DNA of 64,000 nt from CAVYOD01 sp963770045 (GTDB taxonomy: Bacteria > Acidobacteriota > Aminicenantia > Aminicenantales > CAVYOD01), in contig CAVYOD010000027.1 of NCBI GenBank assembly GCA_963770045.1, positions 62,001 through 126,000 on the forward strand. The letters are read 5' to 3'. A model generated the notes under the pieces. That model did not search any database, had not been told where the DNA came from, and was given only the letters and a program-made list of their open reading frames with translations. The position numbers and the translations under genes are program-made. Below, in pieces: positions 34,808 to 42,789 of the stretch (positions within the stretch are counted from its first letter, which is position 1; each line of letters starts with the position of its first letter).

Positions 34808-35674
34808 ATGAACAAGACAGATTCAAAAGGGAGTCCCTTCTGGAGGAAGACTCCTCTCGTCCAGGAAGAGGATATTTTTTCCGAGTTCGGAGAGAAGAGG
34901 GGGAGCACCCTTTTTCTGGGGAAATACTCGCTGACCGAAGTCATGGCCGTCCTGGGCAAGAAGAGTTTTTTCAATGAATCCCGGAAGAGAGACCTCTGGC
35001 CGTTACGATACGACCTGGACTCGTCTGAGTTCCCGCTCCAGAGGCTCCGAATCTACTATCGAGAGAGAAAACCCGAGAGCGTGATCGTGGATTTGAAAAT
35101 TCGGACGGGTCTCTACTGGCCCAAGGACAGGATCGTGCTGGGGCACTGCTTCTCCGACTGCAGGTGTCTCATCCTGGAATGGTTGACCCTTCAAAATCCG
35201 CTTTTGACTTTCACCCCTCGGCGGCCGGCCCTCCCCGGACAACTGTGCCCGGGCCTCGGTCTGGGCAAAAAAGTCGTCGATGTCTTCGTCTATTTGGCCA
35301 GGCTTTCTCACCTGGACGCCATCCTGGCTTTTCCCGCCTATTTTCATAACGCGGTCCTTTTCTCGCGTTATTTCCGTTTTCTCAACCCGGCCAAAGAGGC
35401 AGAGGTCCTGGCGATCAGGAAGTCCTTGGCCAAAATTCCCCTCAAGCAGTTGGCCTGGATCGTCCACCTCGGCTGCCTGAAAAAGGCCGGCGGCGGGGTT
35501 TATGAGTGGAATTCGGAAGAACAGGTCCACAGTCTCAACAAGTCCCTGAAAGATTATTTTGGCTCCAGGGCCTATAAGGAAGCGGTCAGACTCGGCCTCA
35601 AGTCCATGTCCTTCGAAGTCGACTGGGAGGCCTACGAGAGGAAAATGAAAGCCTCCCCGGAGGCCAAAGCTTAG
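34808..35674 (+). CDS. Conserved protein of unknown function
   Basis: 288 residues, no signal peptide or membrane segment. Notable motifs are LTLQNPLLTFTPRRPALPGQ (about 128-147), PGLGLGKKVVDVFVYLARLSHLD, FPAYFHNAVLFSRYFRFLNPAKE and a WIVHLGCLKKAGG segment followed by EWNSEEQV. The clustered conserved Arg, His and Asn suggest an enzyme, but I cannot name the family. It sits between rsmD and rpmE in a translation-gene neighbourhood. Confidence 0.6.
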   Translation: MNKTDSKGSPFWRKTPLVQEEDIFSEFGEKRGSTLFLGKYSLTEVMAVLGKKSFFNESRKRDLWPLRYDLDSSEFPLQRLRIYYRERKPESVIVDLKIRTGLYWPKDRIVLGHCFSDCRCLILEWLTLQNPLLTFTPRRPALPGQLCPGLGLGKKVVDVFVYLARLSHLDAILAFPAYFHNAVLFSRYFRFLNPAKEAEVLAIRKSLAKIPLKQLAWIVHLGCLKKAGGGVYEWNSEEQVHSLNKSLKDYFGSRAYKEAVRLGLKSMSFEVDWEAYERKMKASPEAKA

Positions 35675-35693
35675 TTTTCCCCGTCACCTCACT

Positions 35694-35722
35694 TTGCGGG
35701 TTTGTTCCCAATCTGCTATAAT
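35694..35722 (+). promoter_or_regulatory. Probable promoter of rpmE-prfA-prmC
   Basis: TTGCGG at 35694-35699, 17-bp spacer, perfect TATAAT at 35717-35722; ribosome site AGAGGAG and ATG at 35749. Confidence 0.5.
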
Positions 35723-35748
35723 ACATCAGTCAAAGAGGAGATTTTGCG

Positions 35749-35955
35749 ATGAAGAAAGGCATTCATCCTGAATACGTAGAAAGCACGGTGACGTGCGCTT
35801 GCGGCAATACCTTCACCACCCGATCGACCAAAAAAGAAATACGGGTCGAGATCTGCTCCCAGTGCCACCCGTTTTTTACAGGCAAACAGAAATTTATCGA
35901 TAGCGCCGGCCGAGTCGAAAAGTTCCGGAAGAAATATGGCGAAAAGAAAAAATAA
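35749..35955 (+). CDS. rpmE: 50S ribosomal protein L31
   Basis: 68 residues. MKKGIHPEYVESTVTCACGNTF and EICSQCHPFFTGKQKFIDSAGRV are canonical. The four cysteines (CxC and CxxC) make it the zinc-binding type. It is followed after 5 bases by prfA. The rpmE-prfA-prmC order is common in bacteria. Confidence 0.97.
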   Translation: MKKGIHPEYVESTVTCACGNTFTTRSTKKEIRVEICSQCHPFFTGKQKFIDSAGRVEKFRKKYGEKKK

Positions 35956-35960
35956 AAGAC

Positions 35961-37056
35961 ATGTTCCAAGAGTTAGAATCCATCAGGGAGAAGTATCGCC
36001 AACTCACCCTCTCCCTGTCTGAGCATGCCTTCGCCGGCAAGCCCCAAAAACTCAAGGAAATCTCCAAAGAGCGGGCCGAGCTCGAGCCCATCATCCAAAA
36101 GTCCGAAGAGTACCAAAAGGTCCAGAAGAGCATCCGGGAATCCAAGGAGATCATCGGCGACCCAGAGGCGGACCGAGAACTCAAGCAGCTCGCCGAAACG
36201 GAGCTTGCAGAGCTGGCCCAGAAAGAGAAGAAACTCGAGGAAGAGATCAGGATATTGCTGCTTCCCAAGGACCCCAATGACGAAAAGAATGTGATCCTCG
36301 AAATCAGGGCTGGAGCGGGCGGAGACGAGTCTTCTCTGTTCGCCCAGGATCTCTTCCGGATGTACTCCCGGTTTGCCGAGCACAAGGGCTGGAAGTACGA
36401 AGTCCTTCAGACGAGTTTCTCGCCGATCGGCGGCATCAAAGAGGTGATCGTCAACATCCAGGGAAAAAAGGTCTATTCCTTTCTCAAATATGAGAGCGGC
36501 GTTCACCGTGTCCAGCGGGTGCCGAAGACAGAAGCCAGCGGCCGGATCCACACTTCGACCGTTACAGTGGCGGTTTTGCCCGAGGCCGACGAAGTGGACG
36601 TCAGGATCGACCCCAAGGACCTGCGGATCGAGGCGTTCGGCGCCTCCGGGCCCGGGGGGCCAGAATGTCAACCGCAATTACACCGCGATCCGGGTCACTC
36701 ATCTCCCCTCCGGACTGGTCGTCTCCTGCCAGGACGAAAAATCTCAGCACCGGAACAAAGAGAAGGCTCTCCGCATTCTCCGCTCGCGGTTGCTGGATAT
36801 GGCCCAAAAAGAACAACAGGAGAAGATCGCCCGGGAACGGAAATCAAAGGTCGGGACAGGGGAGAGGAGCGAGAAGATTAGGACTTACAATTTTTCGCAG
36901 TCACGCGTCACCGATCACCGTCTCAACCTCAGTCTCCACATGCTGGAGAGTATTCTCGATGGCGACCTGGATGAGCTCGTCCAAAGCCTCATCCTTCACG
37001 CCCAAACCGCGCGGCAGGCCAAACCCGCTTCGGCGGCTCGGGAGATCGGCCTCTAA
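35961..37056 (+). CDS. prfA: Peptide chain release factor 1 (frameshifted in the GGQ motif)
   Basis: Terminates translation at UAA and UAG. Helical N-terminal domain to about residue 105, then LEIRAGAGGDESSLFAQDLFRMY. The stop-codon tripeptide region VPKTEASGRIHTSTVTVAV has the RF1-type PxT form. At 36654-36659 a run of six G replaces the expected five, so the frame leaves at GPGG and resumes one base off as QNVNRNYTAIRVTHLPSG, ending at the TAA at 37056. Corrected length is about 364 residues. Because RF1 is essential, this is almost surely a sequence error. Confidence 0.93.
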
Positions 37057-37902
37057 TTGAGCACCGTTCAACAAACTCTCCGTCGAGGGGCAAAGCTCTT
37101 CGGAAAATCCTCCCGTCCGGCGCTGGAAGCCAAGCTCTTGCTCCTTCGCGCTACGGGTCTGAGCGAGGAGGATTTTCTCAAGGCTCCCGGCCGTTCTCTT
37201 TCCAGAGCCGAGGAGAGGTGTTTCAACCGTTTGGCCGCCGGCCGCTTGAAAGGCTGCCCCCTGGCTTACCTCACCGGGTTTAAGGAATTCTGGTCACGAG
37301 ACTTTCGGGTCACGCCCGGTGTCCTCATCCCTCGCCCCGAAACAGAGCTGATTGTGGAAAAAGTTTGCGCTCTCTCGTCGCGGGCCAAAGTAACGATCGT
37401 CGATGTGGGGACGGGATGTGGCAACATCGCCCTGTCTCTGGCCAAAGAACTCCCTCGGGCTCAGATCGTGGCCACGGATATTTCCCGGCGCTCTCTCAAA
37501 ATCGCCCGCTTGAATGCCGGAGATCATCATCTCAGGCGGTTGACATTTCTTAACGGTGACCTCCTGCTCCCCCTCAGAAAGCTCCGCCTTCAAGGGCGAT
37601 GTGATTTCATTGTTTCCAATCCGCCGTATGTTTCGCAAAGGGATTGGATGAAACTCCCCTTAGAGATCCGAGAGCATGAGCCCAAAAGGGCGCTTCTGGC
37701 CGGACCGACAGGCCTCGAGGTCATCTCCAGGCTGGTCCAACAGGCCCCATATTACTTAAAGAGCGGCGGGTGGTTGCTCATGGAAATAGGGAAAGGCCAG
37801 CTCCAACGAGTGATCGGGCTTTTCGGATCCGTCTGGAAAGAAGTGGCTTGGGCGGCCGACCTCAGGGGCATTCCCAGAGTCGTCATGGCCCGAAAAGCTT
37901 AA
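37057..37902 (+). CDS. prmC: Release factor glutamine methyltransferase
   Basis: 281 residues; methylates the Gln of the GGQ motif in RF1/RF2. Motif I is IVDVGTGCGNIALSLAKE, and the substrate motif is SNPPY at about 187-191. The N-terminal helical domain recognises the factor (PLAYLTGFKEFWSRDFRV, LIPRPETE). It begins with TTG immediately after the prfA stop (TAATTG), indicating coupling. Confidence 0.95.
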   Translation: MSTVQQTLRRGAKLFGKSSRPALEAKLLLLRATGLSEEDFLKAPGRSLSRAEERCFNRLAAGRLKGCPLAYLTGFKEFWSRDFRVTPGVLIPRPETELIVEKVCALSSRAKVTIVDVGTGCGNIALSLAKELPRAQIVATDISRRSLKIARLNAGDHHLRRLTFLNGDLLLPLRKLRLQGRCDFIVSNPPYVSQRDWMKLPLEIREHEPKRALLAGPTGLEVISRLVQQAPYYLKSGGWLLMEIGKGQLQRVIGLFGSVWKEVAWAADLRGIPRVVMARKA

Positions 37903-37914
37903 TTCCGCTAGCGT

Positions 37915-39015
37915 TCAGACCTGTCCTCTCTTTATCTCCGGGAAATCGGAAACACAGGGCAGGAGCCTGGTCGTTTCGTACCTTATTTTTTCCCACCGCT
38001 CCGGCCGGAGCGAGCAGAAGCCCTCGACGATCTTCGGGTCGAATTGGGTTGTCGAATGAGCGATGATCTCGCTGCGGGCGGCCTTGAAATCCCGCTCCCG
38101 CCGGTAAGGCCTGTGGGAAGTGATCGCGTCCAGCGCGTCAGCCAGAGCGAAGATCCGGGCCTCGAAGGGGATGTCATCTCCCTTGAGGCCTTTTGGATAG
38201 CCTTGGCCGTCGTAACGTTCATGATGATAGAGGATGATGTTCCCCACCTCTTTGACCACTTTGATTTCTTTGATCAGGCCGAAACCGAGCGATGGATGGA
38301 GCTTGATCTTTTCCCATTCCTGGGACGTCAAGGGACCCGGCTTCTTTAAAATAGAGTCGGGGATGGCGATCTTTCCGATGTCATGAAGAAGGGCTCCCTT
38401 GCGGATATTCTCCAGCGGGGCCTCATCTTTGACACCCAAGATCTCCGCAAGAACCTGGCTGTATTTGGCAACGGTCTGCGAGTGCCCGAAGGTTTCCACA
38501 TCTCTGAGATCCAGGGCCGTCATCAGATTTTCCAGAGTCGCGTCATAGGTTTCCTCGAGCTCCTGAGCCTTTCGGGAATTCTGGGATCGCTCGATTCGTA
38601 GCCGGGTGAGGTTCCTCGAAAAATGCCTATTTTCCCGGAGCAGCTCTCGCCTCGCGACCTCAGCCTTGATGCCCGAAAAGATGCCAAGAAAATGGTCAGG
38701 AGACAGAACCTGGTCGACGGTTCCTGCGCGCAGGAGCGAGAGAGTCCGGCTGGGGTTTTGAAGCCCGGAAAGGAGGATAATGCCGGGTTGGGGCCGTTGG
38801 CCTCTCAACTGCTCAAGGACTCCGATTGAATCGCCCTGGAGGGAACTCAAGGAAAGGACGAGAAGGGCGTAACCATTCTGGCTCAAAACCTTCGCCAAGG
38901 CTTCCGCGCAGGATGCCGCGGCGTCGAGGTCGAGATCCAACCCGGATAGGAACTTGGCCAGCGCCTGGCGACGTCTGGCGACCGGGTCGACGAGCAAGAT
39001 CTTTGAAGGGGCCAT
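37915..39015 (-). CDS. HD-GYP phosphodiesterase with degenerate receiver domain
   Basis: 366 residues from the ATG at 39015 (GGAGG eight bases upstream). Residues 1-120 are a receiver fold whose phosphorylation site is altered (ALLVLSLSSLQG, Ser where Asp is expected), so it is probably a pseudo-receiver. A helical linker at 120-170 leads to the HD-GYP domain: LLHDIGK (His211-Asp212), HHERYDGQGYP (264-274), and ALADALDAITSHRPYR. It degrades c-di-GMP. The same strand carries a GGDEF protein 1.6 kb away. Confidence 0.9.
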   Translation of the reverse strand: MAPSKILLVDPVARRRQALAKFLSGLDLDLDAAASCAEALAKVLSQNGYALLVLSLSSLQGDSIGVLEQLRGQRPQPGIILLSGLQNPSRTLSLLRAGTVDQVLSPDHFLGIFSGIKAEVARRELLRENRHFSRNLTRLRIERSQNSRKAQELEETYDATLENLMTALDLRDVETFGHSQTVAKYSQVLAEILGVKDEAPLENIRKGALLHDIGKIAIPDSILKKPGPLTSQEWEKIKLHPSLGFGLIKEIKVVKEVGNIILYHHERYDGQGYPKGLKGDDIPFEARIFALADALDAITSHRPYRRERDFKAARSEIIAHSTTQFDPKIVEGFCSLRPERWEKIRYETTRLLPCVSDFPEIKRGQV

Positions 39016-39346
39016 CGGACTTTCCTCCACTGAAGATCCGAGCATCCAATCTTCGAAGACCCCTTTATACTCTATTTCGACGGGAAGATTCAAGCCGCCC
39101 GCCCCCAGCGGACACATGCTCCCCGAGGGGCAGGAGGGCTCACCTCCGACGGTGACCTGGAAAGGGGAAAAATCCCCTTTCGAATCGTCCGAAGAGGTGA
39201 TTGAAATCGGGCGGGCGTTTTGAGAAACTGACCATGCCGGGGCCGGGCGCAGAGTCCGGGCCGGTTTGATAAACTCATCAGAGGGTTTACTTTGAATATT
39301 AACTTTGCTAAATTGAAGCCTCTGACGCTGACATAGGAGAGAGAAA
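39016..39346. other. Intergenic region with a possible promoter
   Basis: 331 bases between divergent genes. A weak promoter for the coiled-coil gene may be TTTACT at 39286-39291 and TAAATT at 39309-39314 with 17-bp spacing. The minus-strand frame upstream of the HD-GYP start stays open well past 39016, but its sequence shows no domain I recognise, and I do not call a gene. Confidence 0.3.
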
Positions 39347-40585
39347 ATGCCTGATACCAACGAGATCCTTAAAGAATCGACTTCGGTCATCGAAGAAGTG
39401 GAGAAGCAGCTGGGGAAGCTCTTTGCTAAAAAGAAAGAGGATATCGATAAAGAGCTGGCTGAAAAAATTAATCGCGAGAAGGATGAGGCAAGGAAACGAA
39501 CCGAGCAAATAGAGAAAGAATTCGAAAAAGAAAAAGAAGCTCTGTCCGAATACCGGGCCGCGATCTCTGAATTCGAGGCCGAAAAAACCAACCTCCAGAA
39601 CCAGATCAAGGAGCATTTCAACCAGGCCCTCCATTATCAGAAGCTGATTGAGAAAATGGCCGGGCTCACGGTCGAAGAGCTGGGCCGCGTCAGCCTGCTC
39701 AACCAGAAGCTCGAGGAGCTCAGGCAGAAAGCCGAGGTGAAGATGGCGTTCTTTCGGAAAGACCTGGAAGAGAAATTCGGCATCGTCACCGAGGTTCCGG
39801 AAACCATCGAGAAAGAAGAGATGGCCATCGACCTGGAACAGGAATTGATCAAGTTGAAGAAGATCAAAGAGCTCCTGGCCTCCGAAAACCTGGGCCGGAG
39901 CGTCGAACAGGAACTCGAAAAGATCAGAGTCGAGGTCACCGCAACCGAGCCGGTGCAGCCGCCCGCCGCGGAGGTGCCGATCCCGGAGGTTCCCGAGATC
40001 TTGGAAAGCGCGCCTCCCGCCGAATCTCAGCCGGAGGCCGAAGAATCAACTCCGGAGACGCCGCCGGCTGAACCCGAGGAAAAAGGCAAGGACTTCGAGG
40101 CGATTTTTGAGACTCTCGAGAGATACCGCAAATCGGATACTACGCACAACAACGGTGAGATCAATTATTTTCAGAAGAACGGACGGATGATCCTGGATGG
40201 AGAATATTTGATCTCGGCCATGAGCAAGACCCTGGAAGAAGCGAAGAGGCTCTATATCCGGCTCAGTCAGACGGAATCGCCCAAAGACCAGTTTTTTGTC
40301 AAACAAGAAATCCTCAACCAGCAGGAGGTTTTGAGAAAAATCTTCCTGAGGACCGTCAAGATGTGCGAAAGGGAATCTTGCTCTCTTCCCCGATATACCG
40401 GCGAGATCCTGAATGTTCAGGTCCTCAAGGAAATCCTGGAAAGGCTAAGCATGGGGAATTGGAGCAATCAGGATGATTTCAGCGGTTTTGATAGTTTTAT
40501 TAACGTGATGAAGAACAGCTATTACGCCAGGATCACGCCGCCCCTGGCCTATCTCAAGTCCATACTCGAAGAGCTGGAAAGCTGA
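39347..40585 (+). CDS. Coiled-coil protein with acidic proline-rich linker
   Basis: 412 residues, cytosolic. Residues 1-190 are mostly coiled coil (KKKEDIDKELAEKINREKDE, KRTEQIEKEFEKEKEALSEY). About 200-250 is a Pro/Glu-rich low-complexity linker. About 255-412 is a helical domain with NGEINYFQKNGRMILDGEYL, a pair of cysteines (MCERESCSLPR) and a conserved-looking end (YARITPPLAYLKSIL). No family recognised. It is flanked by the two c-di-GMP enzymes, so a role in that pathway is conceivable. Confidence 0.6.
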   Translation: MPDTNEILKESTSVIEEVEKQLGKLFAKKKEDIDKELAEKINREKDEARKRTEQIEKEFEKEKEALSEYRAAISEFEAEKTNLQNQIKEHFNQALHYQKLIEKMAGLTVEELGRVSLLNQKLEELRQKAEVKMAFFRKDLEEKFGIVTEVPETIEKEEMAIDLEQELIKLKKIKELLASENLGRSVEQELEKIRVEVTATEPVQPPAAEVPIPEVPEILESAPPAESQPEAEESTPETPPAEPEEKGKDFEAIFETLERYRKSDTTHNNGEINYFQKNGRMILDGEYLISAMSKTLEEAKRLYIRLSQTESPKDQFFVKQEILNQQEVLRKIFLRTVKMCERESCSLPRYTGEILNVQVLKEILERLSMGNWSNQDDFSGFDSFINVMKNSYYARITPPLAYLKSILEELES

Positions 40586-40589
40586 CGGT

Positions 40590-42629
40590 CTAGCAGAGGC
40601 AGGGTTCTTTCCGGCTGAGAAGCGAGCAAAAATCCTCCAGGGTTTCCCGGTCAGCAAACGTCAGGTCTTTGAATTTCAACCCCGCCGTGTAGAACGAGGT
40701 TTCCGCCTCGACTCGTTCGGAATAGACAACTTCGCCTTTCAGGTGGCTTGCCTGATCGTCCAGGACAAGGATCAGGTCGAGGGTCTTCTCATCCGGCAGT
40801 TTTGTGGCTGTCCGGAGCTTGATCCCGCCGAGACTGAGGTTGATCGTCCGGGCCACCCGGTACGCATCATCATCCCGATAGATCAGGATTGTGGACGCAT
40901 AAAACCGTTCGAATTTCCTTCTTTCGTGGAGGAATTTCTCCTTGTAAAGCTTGACCCCGGGGGCCTTTTTTTCGCGGTCGATTTCGTCGTGGTTGTAAAA
41001 GCAGACCTTGTTTTTGGTCGCCGCGTGGGAGTTCTTTTCGCCCAGCTTCAAGAGGGAGAGCCTCTTGCCCTTAGCCTCGGACAGGGCCACATCGGCCTCG
41101 TTGGCCAGTTTTTTCAGATCCTCGCGCGTCAACGGCCCGGGGCTTTCGAGCTTCTCTCGTGGCAACAGCGTCACCCCGAAGCTCATCGTCAGATTCTGCC
41201 GAGGCTGGAACTCCTGGAACTCGAAATAGTGTTCCTCGACGTTTTTTCGAATGCGTTCGGTCAAGAGACAGGCCTCGTCCATATTCTTAACCCCGCTCAG
41301 GAAAAAGAGGAATTCCTCTCCTCCGTAGCGGCAGAGCAGGTCCTCCTCTCGGATGGAGAGCTTGAGCACCTGGGCCAGTTCACGGAGGAGGCGGTTTCCC
41401 GCCTCGTGACCGTTGCGATCGTTGTAATTCTTGAACCAGTCGACGTCTCCCATGACGACCGCGTAGGCCCCTTCTCCCCGGCGCCGTTTGCTTTGGGAGT
41501 TGATCTTCTGAAGCAGCTTTTCGAAAAACGGGTCGGGTCGGAGCAGCCCGGTCAGGGCGTCGTACTGGATGAGGTTGAGTTTGGTCATGGCGATGGCGAT
41601 ATGCTCGGACAAACCGCGCAGAATCTGCTGGTCCTCGGCCGTGAATCCTTCCTTCCTGATTTCGTCCTTGACGAGCTTGTTATAGACTTCCAGGACTCCG
41701 ACGACTTCCCGGTTGTGCATGATCGGAACAGCGAGAAGATTCTGGAGGGGTTTTTTCAATTGCTCCTTGTACCGGCTCGTCATCCTCTTATCAAAGGTCA
41801 GCTCGGAGAGGTTGAGCTCGTGTCCGAAACGGGCCACGGTCGCGGCAAAGTCCTGAGATTCCAGGAGGGCGATGTACTTTGAAAAATCGTAATGAGAAAG
41901 GAAGGCGTCGTCCCAGACGAGAGGCTTGAGATACTTGCCCAGGGCCTCGTTTTTTTCCAGGATGTAGATCGAGATTCCGCTGGCCCTCACCAGGTCTTTG
42001 GCGTCATAGACGATATCAAGAAGACTGCTGACGTCGTTGGCCATGTACAGCTTTCGCAAGGTCTTTTCCATTTTCTGGCGTTCCTTCTGGAACCAGATGT
42101 ACTTGGCTTCGATGGCGATTCGTTTTTCGAGCTCCTTGACGACGCTTTCGTTGATCAGGTTCTTCAGCTCCTTGATCTCGGCATAAACCTCTTTGAGCCT
42201 GATGTCGCCGATCTCGGCCGAACTCGTCAGGCTCTCGACATCCGCCTTGAGCTGGGAGTGCTCTGCGGCCAGAGAAACAAGCCGGAGAAAGGCAGTGGCA
42301 TCCTGACCCGGCAAAGGAGGGGGGGAGTATTCAACGAACCGTCCCGGAGGCCAGCTTTTCAGAATCGCCTCGACCGGCTTTTCCGGGGAGGCGGTGACGA
42401 CAAGGCTGGTCGACCTCTTGAAAAATCCCTTCAGCGTCCGGTAGTCGGCCAGCGAAGAATCAACGACGGCGACCTGGAAGTCCTGGGTTTCCAGCCGGGC
42501 CAGGGCCGCCTCTAGACTCGTCGACGTGGAAACCAAACCCAGAGTCGAGAGCAGCGAAGAGAGAGCTTCGGCCTCGCGGGGGTCGGGATGAAGGATGAGG
42601 ATGTGTTTCTGGATCATGGCCAGCGACAC
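40590..42629 (-). CDS. Receiver-GAF-GGDEF-PilZ diguanylate cyclase
   Basis: 679 residues, four domains: receiver-like (8-115, Asp57 in VAVVDSS), coiled coil (140-195), GAF (200-350) and GGDEF (355-525, signature RYGGEEF with active-site GGEEF at 436-440). The last is PilZ (570-670, RRKFERF and NLSLGGIKL). An intact inhibitory site RxxD (Arg427-Asp430) precedes GGEEF by five residues. It makes c-di-GMP from GTP and can itself bind the product at two places. GTG at 42629 (AGAGG four bases away) is chosen; ATG at 42617 is the alternative. Confidence 0.92.
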   Translation of the reverse strand: MSLAMIQKHILILHPDPREAEALSSLLSTLGLVSTSTSLEAALARLETQDFQVAVVDSSLADYRTLKGFFKRSTSLVVTASPEKPVEAILKSWPPGRFVEYSPPPLPGQDATAFLRLVSLAAEHSQLKADVESLTSSAEIGDIRLKEVYAEIKELKNLINESVVKELEKRIAIEAKYIWFQKERQKMEKTLRKLYMANDVSSLLDIVYDAKDLVRASGISIYILEKNEALGKYLKPLVWDDAFLSHYDFSKYIALLESQDFAATVARFGHELNLSELTFDKRMTSRYKEQLKKPLQNLLAVPIMHNREVVGVLEVYNKLVKDEIRKEGFTAEDQQILRGLSEHIAIAMTKLNLIQYDALTGLLRPDPFFEKLLQKINSQSKRRRGEGAYAVVMGDVDWFKNYNDRNGHEAGNRLLRELAQVLKLSIREEDLLCRYGGEEFLFFLSGVKNMDEACLLTERIRKNVEEHYFEFQEFQPRQNLTMSFGVTLLPREKLESPGPLTREDLKKLANEADVALSEAKGKRLSLLKLGEKNSHAATKNKVCFYNHDEIDREKKAPGVKLYKEKFLHERRKFERFYASTILIYRDDDAYRVARTINLSLGGIKLRTATKLPDEKTLDLILVLDDQASHLKGEVVYSERVEAETSFYTAGLKFKDLTFADRETLEDFCSLLSRKEPCLC

Positions 42630-42789
42630 AAAACCTCTACTGGGAACAGCATGATTCCCTTTCCTTTAGATCTTAACGCTAACCCTGGCTTCGTACTAAC
42701 CGGATCCGGATTCTTCGCAGACTCAGATCCCATTTAAATTTATAATACTTTTTTGTCCGGAGTCAACAGTTTTTTTTGAGGAGAGATTT

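Noticed and set aside
35961..37056. prfB with programmed frameshift
   Set aside because: The break is at GGQ rather than near codon 25, there is no internal in-frame UGA with a CUU slip, and the stop-recognition segment is of RF1 PxT type.
39016..39621. N-terminal extension of the HD-GYP protein
   Set aside because: The receiver fold starts at the ATG at 39015 with a GGAGG site; most of the extension is antisense to the coiled-coil gene.
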